From an uncultured bacterium (GTDB lineage: Bacteria > Cyanobacteriota > Vampirovibrionia > Gastranaerophilales > Gastranaerophilaceae): DNA of 13,281 bases. How positions within the stretch are numbered: position 1 is the first letter of the stretch; the number at the start of each line of letters is the position of its first letter. Both the position numbers and the translations under genes were made by a program. Of the stretch, positions 1 to 7,767 are shown piece after piece. The notes beneath the pieces were generated by a model. The model saw nothing but the letters and a program-made list of their open reading frames with translations. It ran no database searches and was not told where the DNA came from. The stretch covers positions 1 through 13,281 of the forward strand of contig CACXAK010000028.1 of the NCBI GenBank assembly GCA_902765655.1, given 5' to 3'.

Positions 1-1358
1 CGGAGCATTTAATTCATTAACTGAAAATACTGCCCTTGAAACAGCTAAAAAAGTTGACCAAAAAATTGCCGCAGGAGAAGATTTACCGCTTCTTGCAGGA
101 ATTCCGCTGGCTTTGAAAGACAATATGAATTTAATCGGCTCTAAAACCACTGCGTCCTCTAAAATTTTAGAAAATTTTGTATCTCCTTTTAATGCTACTG
201 TTACCGAAAAATTATTAAATAATCTTGTTCCCATTATTGGGAAAGCAAATCTTGACGAATTTGCTATGGGGTCATCTAATGAAAATTCCGCTTTCAAAAA
301 AGTTCACAATCCATGGGATTTGAATAAAGTACCGGGTGGCTCCTCAGGCGGAAGTGCGGCAAGTGTATCTTCCTGCGAAGCAACTCTTGCTCTCGGCTCT
401 GATACTGGCGGTTCTATAAGACTCCCTGCATCATTTTGCGGTATTGTCGGAATGAAACCAACTTACGGAAGAGTTTCCCGTTACGGTTTAATCGCTTTTG
501 CATCTTCTCTTCCTCCTTGAAGTTATCTCAGGACACGATCCTAAAGATTCAACATCTCTCAACATGCCTGTTGAGCATTATGCAGATTCTCTAAATAATG
601 ACATACGAGGGAAAAAAGTAGGGGTCATAAAAGAACTCATGGGTGAAGGTAATTCCCCAGAAGTTGCAAAAGCAATTGAAAATGCCATAGATACATACAA
701 AAAACTAGGCTGCGAAGTTAAAGAAATTTCACTCAAAAATATTAAATACTCTATTGGTATTTACTACATTCTTGCAACTGCTGAATGTTCGTCTAACCTC
801 GCAAGGTTTGACGGGGTCAGATACGGGTACAGAACTCCTAACCCAAGTAATCTGATGGAATTATACACCAAATCAAGAGCCGAAGGGTTCGGACCTGAAG
901 TTAAAAGACGTATTATGCTTGGAACTTATGCACTGTCTGCAGGGTATTATGATGCATACTACAAAAAAGCACAACAAATGAGAGCTTTGGTTACTCAGGA
1001 TTTTGTTAATGCTTTCAAAGAAGTGGATGTACTTATTTCTCCAACCTGTCCGAATACCGCATTTGAGCTCGGAGCAAAGGCATCTGATCCGTTAGCAATG
1101 TACTTAACAGATATTGCGACAATCGGTTGTAATTTGGCAGGTATTCCGGGGATCAGCGTTCCTGCCGGATTTGACAATTCAGGGATGCCGATTGGTTTAC
1201 AAATCCTTGCGCCGCAATTTGAAGAAGCAAAATTATTCAACTTTGCTTACAAATTCGAACAGGCAAATGAGTTTTATACTAAAATTGCAAATATTTATAG
1301 CAATAGGCGGAGTAGGAATGAGCGGTTTGGCAAAATATCTTTTGCAAAACGGTTATGA
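1..1358 (+). pseudogene. gatA: Glutamyl-tRNA(Gln) amidotransferase subunit A, 5'-truncated and frameshifted
   Basis: GatA is the amidase subunit of the GatCAB complex, which turns Glu-tRNA(Gln) into Gln-tRNA(Gln) using ammonia from glutamine. The window opens about 40 residues into the protein. Frame 2 (2-520) carries the amidase-signature elements: the catalytic Lys in ALKDN (codon 116-118), the GGSSGGS loop, and the nucleophile Ser in DTGGSIR (codon 413-415). It reads to IAFASSL and then PP-stop at 518-520. Frame 3 resumes at about 513 with LLEVISGHDPKDSTS and continues in good GatA sequence to FEQANEFYTKIANI (about 1295). The segment that normally follows ASSL (DQxGP...VEDxA, 14 residues) is absent, so there is an internal gap of about 44 nt with a frame change. 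After 1295 the frame runs into murC sequence as a shadow until a stop at 1356-1358, so the natural stop is also missing. Family assignment is certain; whether the lesion is real or an assembly error is open. Confidence 0.93.
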
Positions 1359-2676
1359 AGTTTCCGGTTCGGATATTAACGACAGTAAATATGTAAAAAG
1401 CGTTCGGGACTTGGGCGCAAAGGTTTATATCGGGCATAATGAAGATAATTTGCCTGATAATTGCATTGTCGTTGCCAGCACAGCAATACGTGAATTTAAC
1501 CCTGAAATGCAAAAAGCAAAGCGTCTTGGTTTACCTATTTGGCACCGTTCAGATTTACTTGCCGAAATTTCAAGAGGGGAAGAATATTTTATCGGATACT
1601 CAGGAACTCACGGCAAAACAACAACCTCCGGGCTTTGTTCTTATGTACTTGAAAAAGCCGGCTTAAAACCATCTTACGTTGTCGGGGGAATTATCCCTGA
1701 AATCAACACCAACGCCAATTGCGCACACGAAAAATATTTTATAGCTGAACTTGATGAAAGTGACGGAACTATTGTAAAATATTCGCCAAATCTTGTTGTA
1801 GTAAACAATTTAGAGCCGGATCATCTGGATTTTTATAAAAACGGCTTAGAATCAATCCTTGAAACCTTTGAAACTTTTATTTCCAATATGAGAGAAAACG
1901 GTATTATCCTTGCCAATATGGATAATGAAGGGGTAAAACGACTTGTTAAATATTTCTCGGTTCACGAACTTGCACATAATGCTAAATTTGTGACTTTTTC
2001 TATTGGCGGAAATACGGATTATTGTGCAAAAAATATTGTTTACGGGGAAGATTACACAACATTTGATATTTTCTATAAGGGTGAATTCCAAACAAATTTA
2101 AAAATTTGGTTAAAAGGTGTCCATAATGTTTATAATTCACTCGCAGTCTGGGCAAGTCTGCACTTATCAAATATTGATATGAATTTAGTAAATCCGCATT
2201 TTGCAACATTTACGGGAATGGGCAGACGTTTTCAAAAAGTCGGAGAATTTAACGGAATCTCTGTTTATGATGATTACGCACATCATCCGACTGAAATCAA
2301 AGCTACACTGTCTTGCTCAAAGTCTTTCAAAGATAAGCGTATAATTGCAGTATTTCAGCCTCACAGATTTTCACGTTTGCAGAATCTCTGGAACGAGTTT
2401 ATGGAAGCATTTGACGGTATTGATGAACTTATCGTAACTGATGTTTATGCCGCAAGCGAAGATGAAATTGTCGGAGTAAATTCACAGGCATTTGTAAATG
2501 AATTTAAAGAAAAATCAGACATCCCATGCCGGCATATTTCAGGCAGTATTGAAGAAGTTGCAAAAGAATTATATAAAGACCTTAAGCCAAACGATATTAT
2601 AATCGGTTTAGGAGCCGGAACCATCACAAAACTCGGTCCTGAATTACTGAAATTAAACGAAAAAGCAAAAATATAA
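1267..2676 (+). CDS. murC: UDP-N-acetylmuramate--L-alanine ligase
   Basis: MurC is the cytoplasmic ATP-dependent ligase that adds L-Ala to UDP-MurNAc, the first amino acid of the peptidoglycan stem. From ATG 1267 the protein is 469 aa, normal for the family. It shows the N-terminal UDP-binding glycine loop (IAIGGVGMSG, residues 11-20), the Mur-ligase P-loop GTHGKTTT (113-120), NNLEPDHLDFY in the central domain, then GMGRRFQ, DDYAHHPTEI and FQPHRFSR of the C-terminal domain. The start is uncertain. ATG 1267 gives MSFILKLQ before the glycine loop, but those residues are a shadow of the GatA C-terminus; TTG 1285 would give MQIFIAIGG, closer to usual MurC starts. Neither has a Shine-Dalgarno. An open frame reaches upstream to 1114 but is only GatA shadow. 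The body of the gene is intact and probably functional if translation starts here. It converges on rsmG with about 20 nt between stops and no hairpin. Confidence 0.93.
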   Translation: MSFILKLQIFIAIGGVGMSGLAKYLLQNGYEVSGSDINDSKYVKSVRDLGAKVYIGHNEDNLPDNCIVVASTAIREFNPEMQKAKRLGLPIWHRSDLLAEISRGEEYFIGYSGTHGKTTTSGLCSYVLEKAGLKPSYVVGGIIPEINTNANCAHEKYFIAELDESDGTIVKYSPNLVVVNNLEPDHLDFYKNGLESILETFETFISNMRENGIILANMDNEGVKRLVKYFSVHELAHNAKFVTFSIGGNTDYCAKNIVYGEDYTTFDIFYKGEFQTNLKIWLKGVHNVYNSLAVWASLHLSNIDMNLVNPHFATFTGMGRRFQKVGEFNGISVYDDYAHHPTEIKATLSCSKSFKDKRIIAVFQPHRFSRLQNLWNEFMEAFDGIDELIVTDVYAASEDEIVGVNSQAFVNEFKEKSDIPCRHISGSIEEVAKELYKDLKPNDIIIGLGAGTITKLGPELLKLNEKAKI

Positions 2677-2695
2677 TCTGTTAAAATTATTATTG

Positions 2696-3231
2696 TTATT
2701 GTAATTGAATTATAATTAAATTTCGGTTTAATTGCTCTTCAAGAGGAAGTGTATATTCAATAATATCAATAATTTTTGCATTATATTTTTTTAGAATTTT
2801 TTGTGCCTTATCGATTTCTTCCTGTGCTTTTTTTGATTTAAATGCGACAAAATAACCGCCTTTCTTGTCACAACATCAAATTCACCGTTTGTATTCTCAA
2901 CACGGGCGCAAATCGGAGTCAGATTTTCAAGATTTAATTTTTCTTTTAAATTTTGAACGGCACGAATTTTCTTACCAATACTATCAATTGCCGTGATTTT
3001 TATCTGCGGATATTTTATTGCAAGCGGAACAGACGGGAATCCGCCACCTGTACCTATATCAAGCAAATTTTCAGGCACGTCGTATTTATCAAAAAATTTT
3101 TCTAAGCTCAGCGAATCGCAAATATGTTTTTCCCACAAAAATTTTTCATCATTTTTGGAAATAAGATTTACTTTATGATTTTCTTCAATAAAAAACTGTG
3201 AATATTTTTCAAAATCCTGTTTATTTATCAT
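2696..3231 (-). pseudogene. rsmG: 16S rRNA (guanine-N7) methyltransferase RsmG, frameshifted by internal gap
   Basis: RsmG (GidB) methylates N7 of G527 (E. coli numbering) in 16S rRNA using SAM. The start is ATG 3231, which overlaps the end of the upstream ATPase-TPR gene by 11 nt (ATGATAAATAA), suggesting translational coupling. Residues 1-123 are good RsmG, with SAM motif I LLDIGTGGGFP (56-66) and FDVVTR at the end. The frame then degenerates and stops at 2791. The true C-terminal half continues in a different frame from about 2866: KGGYFVAFK, then KAQEEIDKAQ and LPLEEQLNRNLII, ending at TAA 2696-2698. Between VTxR and KGGYFVA the family normally has about 17-20 residues (AxAxLxxLLE...P...K). 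These are missing, so the lesion is a gap of roughly 50-60 nt (1 mod 3), not a single-base indel. Loss of RsmG is tolerated in many bacteria and gives low-level streptomycin resistance, but an assembly fault is as likely. Confidence 0.9.
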
Positions 3232-5617
3232 ATTTTTCCCGTAACTTTTCAAATTGATCATGCGATACAAATTTTTTCAGATATTCGATTTTAGATTCAA
3301 ATTTTTCGGAATTATCTTTTGACATAGAAGTTTTTGCAGTATTTTTTGCAATCACAAAATACTTAAAAGCATTTTCAAAATCTTTTCTCAGAAGATAAAA
3401 ATTTCCGATTTCTAATGCAGCATCTGCAATATAATACGGTTCACTCAGTTGTTTTGCATAATTTAGCGCATTATTCAAATATTCAAGCGATTTTACACTG
3501 TCTTTTGGCGCGAAAATCTCTGATAAATGACGACTGCTTGAATAAAGACCATTATAATTATTCATCTGTTTATCAATTTCGATACTTTTTTCATAATATT
3601 TTATTGCAAAATCCGTATTTCCTGTTTCATCATAAAGTTCGGCAAGATTTGCCATAGCTCTTGAAAGATAGTTATTATCTTTTTTAATTTCGATACATTT
3701 TTTGTAATAATAAGCCGCAGCTTTAATATCGTCTTTTTCATCATATACACCGGCAAAACGATAATACAACTGCGCAAGGACAGATTTATCCGTATCTTCA
3801 TCAACAAGTTTTACGGATTTTTGATAATACACAAATTCTTCATTCAAATTACCTGAAATTTTTGCAAGTGACAAATATACCTTTATACGCAACTCATTTG
3901 GCAAGTCTTTTTTGTCAAGTTCATTGAGAAGATATTTTGCATTGTCCTGCTTGTATGAATCAAAATATATATTTGCCATATCAAGTTGAACTTCCCATGC
4001 TTTTTCTTCTTCAGATATATTGAAATAGTAATCCTGTAATTTTGTATAATATTCAAGCGCATTATGCAAATCCGACAATTTCTTATATGAATGAGCCAAT
4101 CTTTGATAAATTGTAGGCAAAAATGCATCAAAATTATCATCATCTTGTTTATTCAATGCGCTTTGATACAGCATAACGGCATGTTTATAGTTATATTTAA
4201 TTTCTTCTTGTTTTGCCGCATTCATAATATCTGTGAGTGTCATTTTAGAACCGCTCAGAGCAACTTCTTTATTTTCAACAGTTTCCTGAATGAAATTATT
4301 TATAGAATCCGCAATTCCCTCTAATACCGATTCGTCATCAAAGATAAAATTAATCTTTTCAATTTTTTCTTCTTTTGTTTCTTCTTTGATTGATGCAGAA
4401 ATTTGTACAGGTATATTTTCCTGTTGTTTAGGAGTAATTGGCTGAACAAATTGTGCCATATTTGGAACAGTTCCCTGAATCTGGGGCTTTTTAGGAATAA
4501 ATAACAAATGATAATCAATTTCGTTCCTCATAGTTTGGCGTGACAATCTCAAATCTCGTTCAAGCGGCTTTAGAGGAAGCTGTGTTTCATATAACTCAAC
4601 ACAAGCTCTGTGTAGTTTTACCATAACACTTTGCTGAATTTGCTGTTCAATTATTTCTCTGTAAAAATCTTTTAAATACAAACTCTCGCCATCCACATTC
4701 AAAAGATAATTCTGAACAAAGAAATATATTCTCTCCTGATTGAAAAGATGTAATGATTTTATCAAATTTACATGAATAGGAATCCGCATCACTGCCAAAA
4801 GACGAAACAGATGTAAACTTACAGGATCAATAAGCATAAGTGCTTCTTTGCGGATAAATTCCGAAAATGTCATTGCACTTTTTGAATATGCCTCTAACAA
4901 TTTAACCAAGCTGTATTGCCTTAATTTCATTATTCTTACAGCCAAATTTACATTGTTATAATATCCTTTTGTTTGCTTATATAATTCATTTGAAATAGGA
5001 CCTATATTCTTTATATCATTATCTTTGAGATATTTTTCAAAAATTTCTTTTGAAAAAGCCAAAATTGACGCCCTGTCATAATCAATATTATTAAATTCTT
5101 CATTATCAAACACTCTTGAAGATAATATAATTTTTACATTGTCAAACTTTTCAAGATGCTCTATAAAATTCAAAATATCTTTTCTGTTCTCTTTTAAAAT
5201 AGTTTGAAAAGAATGTAAAACAACCAGTACAGGATTTTTTACCGCATTAAAATATGAATTTATTTTTTGAGTAAAATTATCAACTTTTGCTTTTGGGAGT
5301 GTAATAGTTCCCTTTATTGCATAATTTCTGAAAGTTTCAAAAAATGACAAAAGCATATCATCAAGAATTGTTGTTTCAAGACACATATATTTAATCAAAA
5401 CAACATTTTCATTCAGATAAGAATTTACATAACCTAAAATTTCGCCTTTACCTGATCCTGCAACGCCATTTATAAGCATAAGTTTTTTATCGTTCTGTAA
5501 AAAATCACAGATTTGTTCTATCTGCTTTTCGTTATTACTGATTAAATACGGATTATACACAGAATCTAAAGCTGAATCTTTTATATTAATTTTTTGATTT
5601 AAAAACTTGGTATTCAT
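3221..5617 (-). CDS. STAND/AAA-like P-loop ATPase with C-terminal TPR repeats
   Basis: A 798-aa soluble protein with no signal peptide or clear membrane segment. Residues 20-230 look like a STAND/AAA NTPase: after NPYLISNNEKQIEQI comes a Walker A GVAGSGKG (51-58). The strand that should carry Walker B reads VLVVLHSF (130-137), with His-Ser where the acidic pair belongs, and VKIILSSRVF (161-170) looks like a sensor-1/R strand. Residues 250-370 are probably winged-helix or helical. A low-complexity K/E/Q/P linker spans 375-450. Residues 460-760 are tandem TPRs (YQSALN, ALEYYTKL, AAAYYYKKCIEI, AIKYYEKSIEI, ALEYLNNAL and AFKYFVIAK helices). The layout resembles MalT-type or NLR-type sensors, but there is no HTH, nuclease, TIR or other effector, so the partner must be separate. 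It lies 43 nt after the diguanylate cyclase and overlaps rsmG by 11 nt, so the three are likely one transcript. The start has only a weak SD (GGAAAA). The substrate and role are unknown. Confidence 0.8.
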   Translation of the reverse strand: MNTKFLNQKINIKDSALDSVYNPYLISNNEKQIEQICDFLQNDKKLMLINGVAGSGKGEILGYVNSYLNENVVLIKYMCLETTILDDMLLSFFETFRNYAIKGTITLPKAKVDNFTQKINSYFNAVKNPVLVVLHSFQTILKENRKDILNFIEHLEKFDNVKIILSSRVFDNEEFNNIDYDRASILAFSKEIFEKYLKDNDIKNIGPISNELYKQTKGYYNNVNLAVRIMKLRQYSLVKLLEAYSKSAMTFSEFIRKEALMLIDPVSLHLFRLLAVMRIPIHVNLIKSLHLFNQERIYFFVQNYLLNVDGESLYLKDFYREIIEQQIQQSVMVKLHRACVELYETQLPLKPLERDLRLSRQTMRNEIDYHLLFIPKKPQIQGTVPNMAQFVQPITPKQQENIPVQISASIKEETKEEKIEKINFIFDDESVLEGIADSINNFIQETVENKEVALSGSKMTLTDIMNAAKQEEIKYNYKHAVMLYQSALNKQDDDNFDAFLPTIYQRLAHSYKKLSDLHNALEYYTKLQDYYFNISEEEKAWEVQLDMANIYFDSYKQDNAKYLLNELDKKDLPNELRIKVYLSLAKISGNLNEEFVYYQKSVKLVDEDTDKSVLAQLYYRFAGVYDEKDDIKAAAYYYKKCIEIKKDNNYLSRAMANLAELYDETGNTDFAIKYYEKSIEIDKQMNNYNGLYSSSRHLSEIFAPKDSVKSLEYLNNALNYAKQLSEPYYIADAALEIGNFYLLRKDFENAFKYFVIAKNTAKTSMSKDNSEKFESKIEYLKKFVSHDQFEKLREKYDK

Positions 5618-5629
5618 TTTTCCGACTTA

Positions 5630-5661
5630 CTGCCTTAGTGCCTTAATATCTTATTGCCTTT
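5630..5661. repeat. Short tandem octamer repeats in the cyclase-ATPase gap
   Basis: On the + strand CTGCCTTA (5630-5637) and GTGCCTTA (5638-5645) are directly tandem, and a third copy TTGCCTTT follows at 5654-5661 after an 8-nt spacer that also ends in a TT. The consensus is nTGCCTTA. It fills most of the 43-nt gap between the cyclase stop and the ATPase start. It resembles the short tandemly repeated repetitive sequences known from cyanobacterial intergenic DNA, but three copies is a minimal array. Confidence 0.5.
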
Positions 5662-7433
5662 TAGTTAACTCTGTTTCTGCCATTTTCCTTTGCATGATAT
5701 AATCTTTTATCTGCGGATTCTATTATTTTTGCCGGCTCAGTACCATCATTTGCACCATATGTGGAAACTCCTAAACTTATTGTTACTTTGCTTTCTCTGT
5801 TGTTACTGAGTTTAAAAGTTTGAGATGCTACTATATCACACAATTTTTGAGCTATTGCAACCGCTTCATCTTCTTTTGCATTAGGAAGGATTATGCTCAT
5901 TTCTTCTCCGCCGTAACGACAAACTATATCACTTGAACGAACATTTTTCTTTAATATAAATGCTACTTGTCTTAAAACAGCATCTCCTGACTGATGACCG
6001 AAATTATCATTAAATTTTTTGAAAAAGTCTATATCAAGAATTATTAATGAAAACACATTGTCATAACGCTTTGCATTAGCGCAAAACATTTGCATTTGTT
6101 CCTGAAAATATCTGTGATTATAGAGTTCTGTCAGACCATCGGTCGTTGCAAGTTTGTACTGTTTATCAAAATCTCTTGATTTTATTAAATACTTTGCAAT
6201 TACCGTCAAAATAAATGCTATTATCGTAAACGCAATAGGTGAAATAATTTCAAGCCACAAATTTTGATGAATCATTAAATAATAACTCAAAATTACATAA
6301 GCAAAATATATTGTAATTGTTAATCCCAAAATTACAGGCATAGAATCTATTGCCAAAACAATTGCAATTATTAACAATACTAAAATTATTGTTATAATTG
6401 CATTTGTAACAGGGGTTGTTTTTTTAATTAAATTATTATCCAAAAGATTATTAACATAAGTAGTTTGGACTTCAACTCCCGGATATACTCTGTCAACAGG
6501 AACAGTTTTTATATCAGAAAGACTTGAGACCGTTGCGCCGAAATATACTATTTTGTCATTAAAATCAAAATTATATTTTTTATCTCCCTCCATAGCCAAT
6601 ATCAATTGATACAAAGGTATATGTTCAAAAGTTCCGGTCTGTCCGTACCAATTTAAAGTTACAGAGCCATCCTTGTTAACAGGAATTTTTTTATCACCTA
6701 AAATTAATTCGCTGTTTTCGTTAATTTCAAATTCTTTTTTATCGGCCAATCCGAGCGAATCAAGGGCAACCTTAAATGCCAGCTGAGGGTAATATTTACC
6801 GTTATAATTTAAAAATAACGGCATTTGCCTTAAGACTCCGTCATCTCCTCTGAGGACATTTATCATTCCGATATTTTGAGTATTATTTAAAATTCCGTCT
6901 AATATACTTCTGCAATTTGTAAATTTATAATATTTAGTATCTACTTTTTTTGATTTATTGTTAATTTTTACCTCTAATTTATCAGGAAGAATCGCAGGTT
7001 TTCTGACATCTTTTTCCTGATTATCAAGATTCATCGCGGTGTAAACATTATTATATTTTTTAAATATATCAGTTAATGCGTTATCGGAATTTTTGCCACT
7101 TTTCATTGATTTTACAAACATCAAATCAAAAGCAATACTTTTGGGAGATTGTGACTCAATATAATCGGTCAGTTTAGCATAAATACTTCTGTCAATCGGC
7201 CATTCTCCATATTTTTCAAGAATATACTCATAACTCGCATCATCAATTGCCACTATAACAATATTTTCATTATGATTTCTTAAGCCGACTGACGATATAT
7301 AGTTTTGTCTTATATCAAAACTGCTGTTCTCCATGGACGAAATAAAAGTTTTGTAATTTCCGTTTTTCAACCCAAAGATAATCAAAAAACCAAGAATCAA
7401 AATCCATATAATATATAAAAATTTTTTAAACAT
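5661..7433 (-). CDS. CHASE2-domain diguanylate cyclase (GGDEF), membrane-bound
   Basis: A 590-aa inner-membrane sensor that probably makes c-di-GMP from two GTP. One N-terminal TM helix (about 4-22) precedes an extracytoplasmic CHASE2 domain (about 35-335), with IVIVAIDDASYEYI and WPIDRSIYAKL near its start and YPGVEVQTTYVNNLL near its end. Three TM helices follow (about 343-362, 366-388, 394-416). The cytoplasmic GGDEF domain (about 425-585) starts with ATTDGLTELYNHRYF. Its active-site loop is GGEEM (508-512), a GGEEF variant with Met in the last place, and the inhibitory I-site RSSD (499-502) is present five residues upstream, so product inhibition is expected. I chose ATG 7433 because AGGA lies 5 nt upstream; a GTG at 7448 in frame would add five residues without an SD. 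It is followed by the ATPase-TPR gene. The CHASE2 ligand is unknown. Confidence 0.92.
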   Translation of the reverse strand: MFKKFLYIIWILILGFLIIFGLKNGNYKTFISSMENSSFDIRQNYISSVGLRNHNENIVIVAIDDASYEYILEKYGEWPIDRSIYAKLTDYIESQSPKSIAFDLMFVKSMKSGKNSDNALTDIFKKYNNVYTAMNLDNQEKDVRKPAILPDKLEVKINNKSKKVDTKYYKFTNCRSILDGILNNTQNIGMINVLRGDDGVLRQMPLFLNYNGKYYPQLAFKVALDSLGLADKKEFEINENSELILGDKKIPVNKDGSVTLNWYGQTGTFEHIPLYQLILAMEGDKKYNFDFNDKIVYFGATVSSLSDIKTVPVDRVYPGVEVQTTYVNNLLDNNLIKKTTPVTNAIITIILVLLIIAIVLAIDSMPVILGLTITIYFAYVILSYYLMIHQNLWLEIISPIAFTIIAFILTVIAKYLIKSRDFDKQYKLATTDGLTELYNHRYFQEQMQMFCANAKRYDNVFSLIILDIDFFKKFNDNFGHQSGDAVLRQVAFILKKNVRSSDIVCRYGGEEMSIILPNAKEDEAVAIAQKLCDIVASQTFKLSNNRESKVTISLGVSTYGANDGTEPAKIIESADKRLYHAKENGRNRVN

Positions 7434-7451
7434 ATTATTCCTGCTCACTTT

Positions 7452-7501
7452 TGAAAGTCAGACAGTATTTTTAACGCTGACAATACTATTCTGCACTTTC
7501 A
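7452..7501 (-). promoter_or_regulatory. Imperfect 17-bp hairpin just upstream of the cyclase gene
   Basis: Three nested inverted repeats: TGAAAGT (7452-7458) with ACTTTCA (7495-7501), CAGA (7459-7462) with TCTG (7490-7493), and AGTATT (7464-7469) with AATACT (7482-7487), around a 12-nt loop. It starts at the stop codon of the 55-aa ORF and ends about 10 nt before the cyclase SD. There is no U-run on the minus strand after it, so it is not a classical terminator. It could be a 5'-leader structure or a processing site between the two genes. Confidence 0.35.
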
Positions 7502-7653
7502 GTATAATTTATTGCAGGGAAATTGACAAGAATATTTTTAAAAACAAACTTTTGCTCAAGAATTTTATTGTGAATTTTCAAAATTTCCGTATTATAAGTT
7601 AATTCATCGGGATTTTTTAAATATCCCAAAAGACATTCTTCATTAATATTCAT
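7486..7653 (-). CDS. Hypothetical 55-aa protein
   Basis: A small ORF in the 334-nt gap between cobO and the cyclase. It begins ATG 7653 (MNINEECLLGYLKNPDEL) and ends TAG 7486-7488 (NYTESAE). A good purine-rich Shine-Dalgarno, AGGAAGAG, sits directly upstream of the ATG, which is the main reason to believe it. The protein is soluble-looking with one Cys (C7), no TM helix and no motif I recognise. A TATAAT (revcomp of 7704-7709) lies about 50 nt upstream but without a good -35. It reads in the same direction as the cyclase and may lead that transcript. It could also be a non-coding leader. Confidence 0.55.
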   Translation of the reverse strand: MNINEECLLGYLKNPDELTYNTEILKIHNKILEQKFVFKNILVNFPAINYTESAE

Positions 7654-7767
7654 ATCTCTTCCTACAAAATGTGCGACGACATTTTCATTATGACAAATTT
7701 TGCATTATAAAAAATCAACTTTTTAATATAATTTGAGTGAATTTATCTAGTACAATCGGAGGAAATA

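Noticed and set aside
518..520. TGA read as a sense codon (alternative genetic code)
   Set aside because: The sequence after the TGA in the same frame is not GatA; homology resumes in another frame. Tryptophans in the other genes use TGG.
500..522. Programmed +1 frameshift in gatA at CCT-CCT-TGA, resembling the prfB slippery stop
   Set aside because: A shift would restore the frame, but the 14 conserved residues after ASSL would still be missing, and there is no SD-like stimulator upstream of the site.
1114..1266. Longer MurC start at 1114 giving a 51-residue extension
   Set aside because: The extension is entirely the GatA coding region in another frame and has no MurC similarity.
3221..5617. 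ATPase-TPR gene as an antiphage NLR-type (Avs) defence protein
   Set aside because: No nuclease, TIR, protease or membrane effector domain, no mobile element nearby, and housekeeping neighbours.
7452..7501. Hairpin as a rho-independent terminator
   Set aside because: No T-run follows on either strand and the stem is interrupted by bulges.
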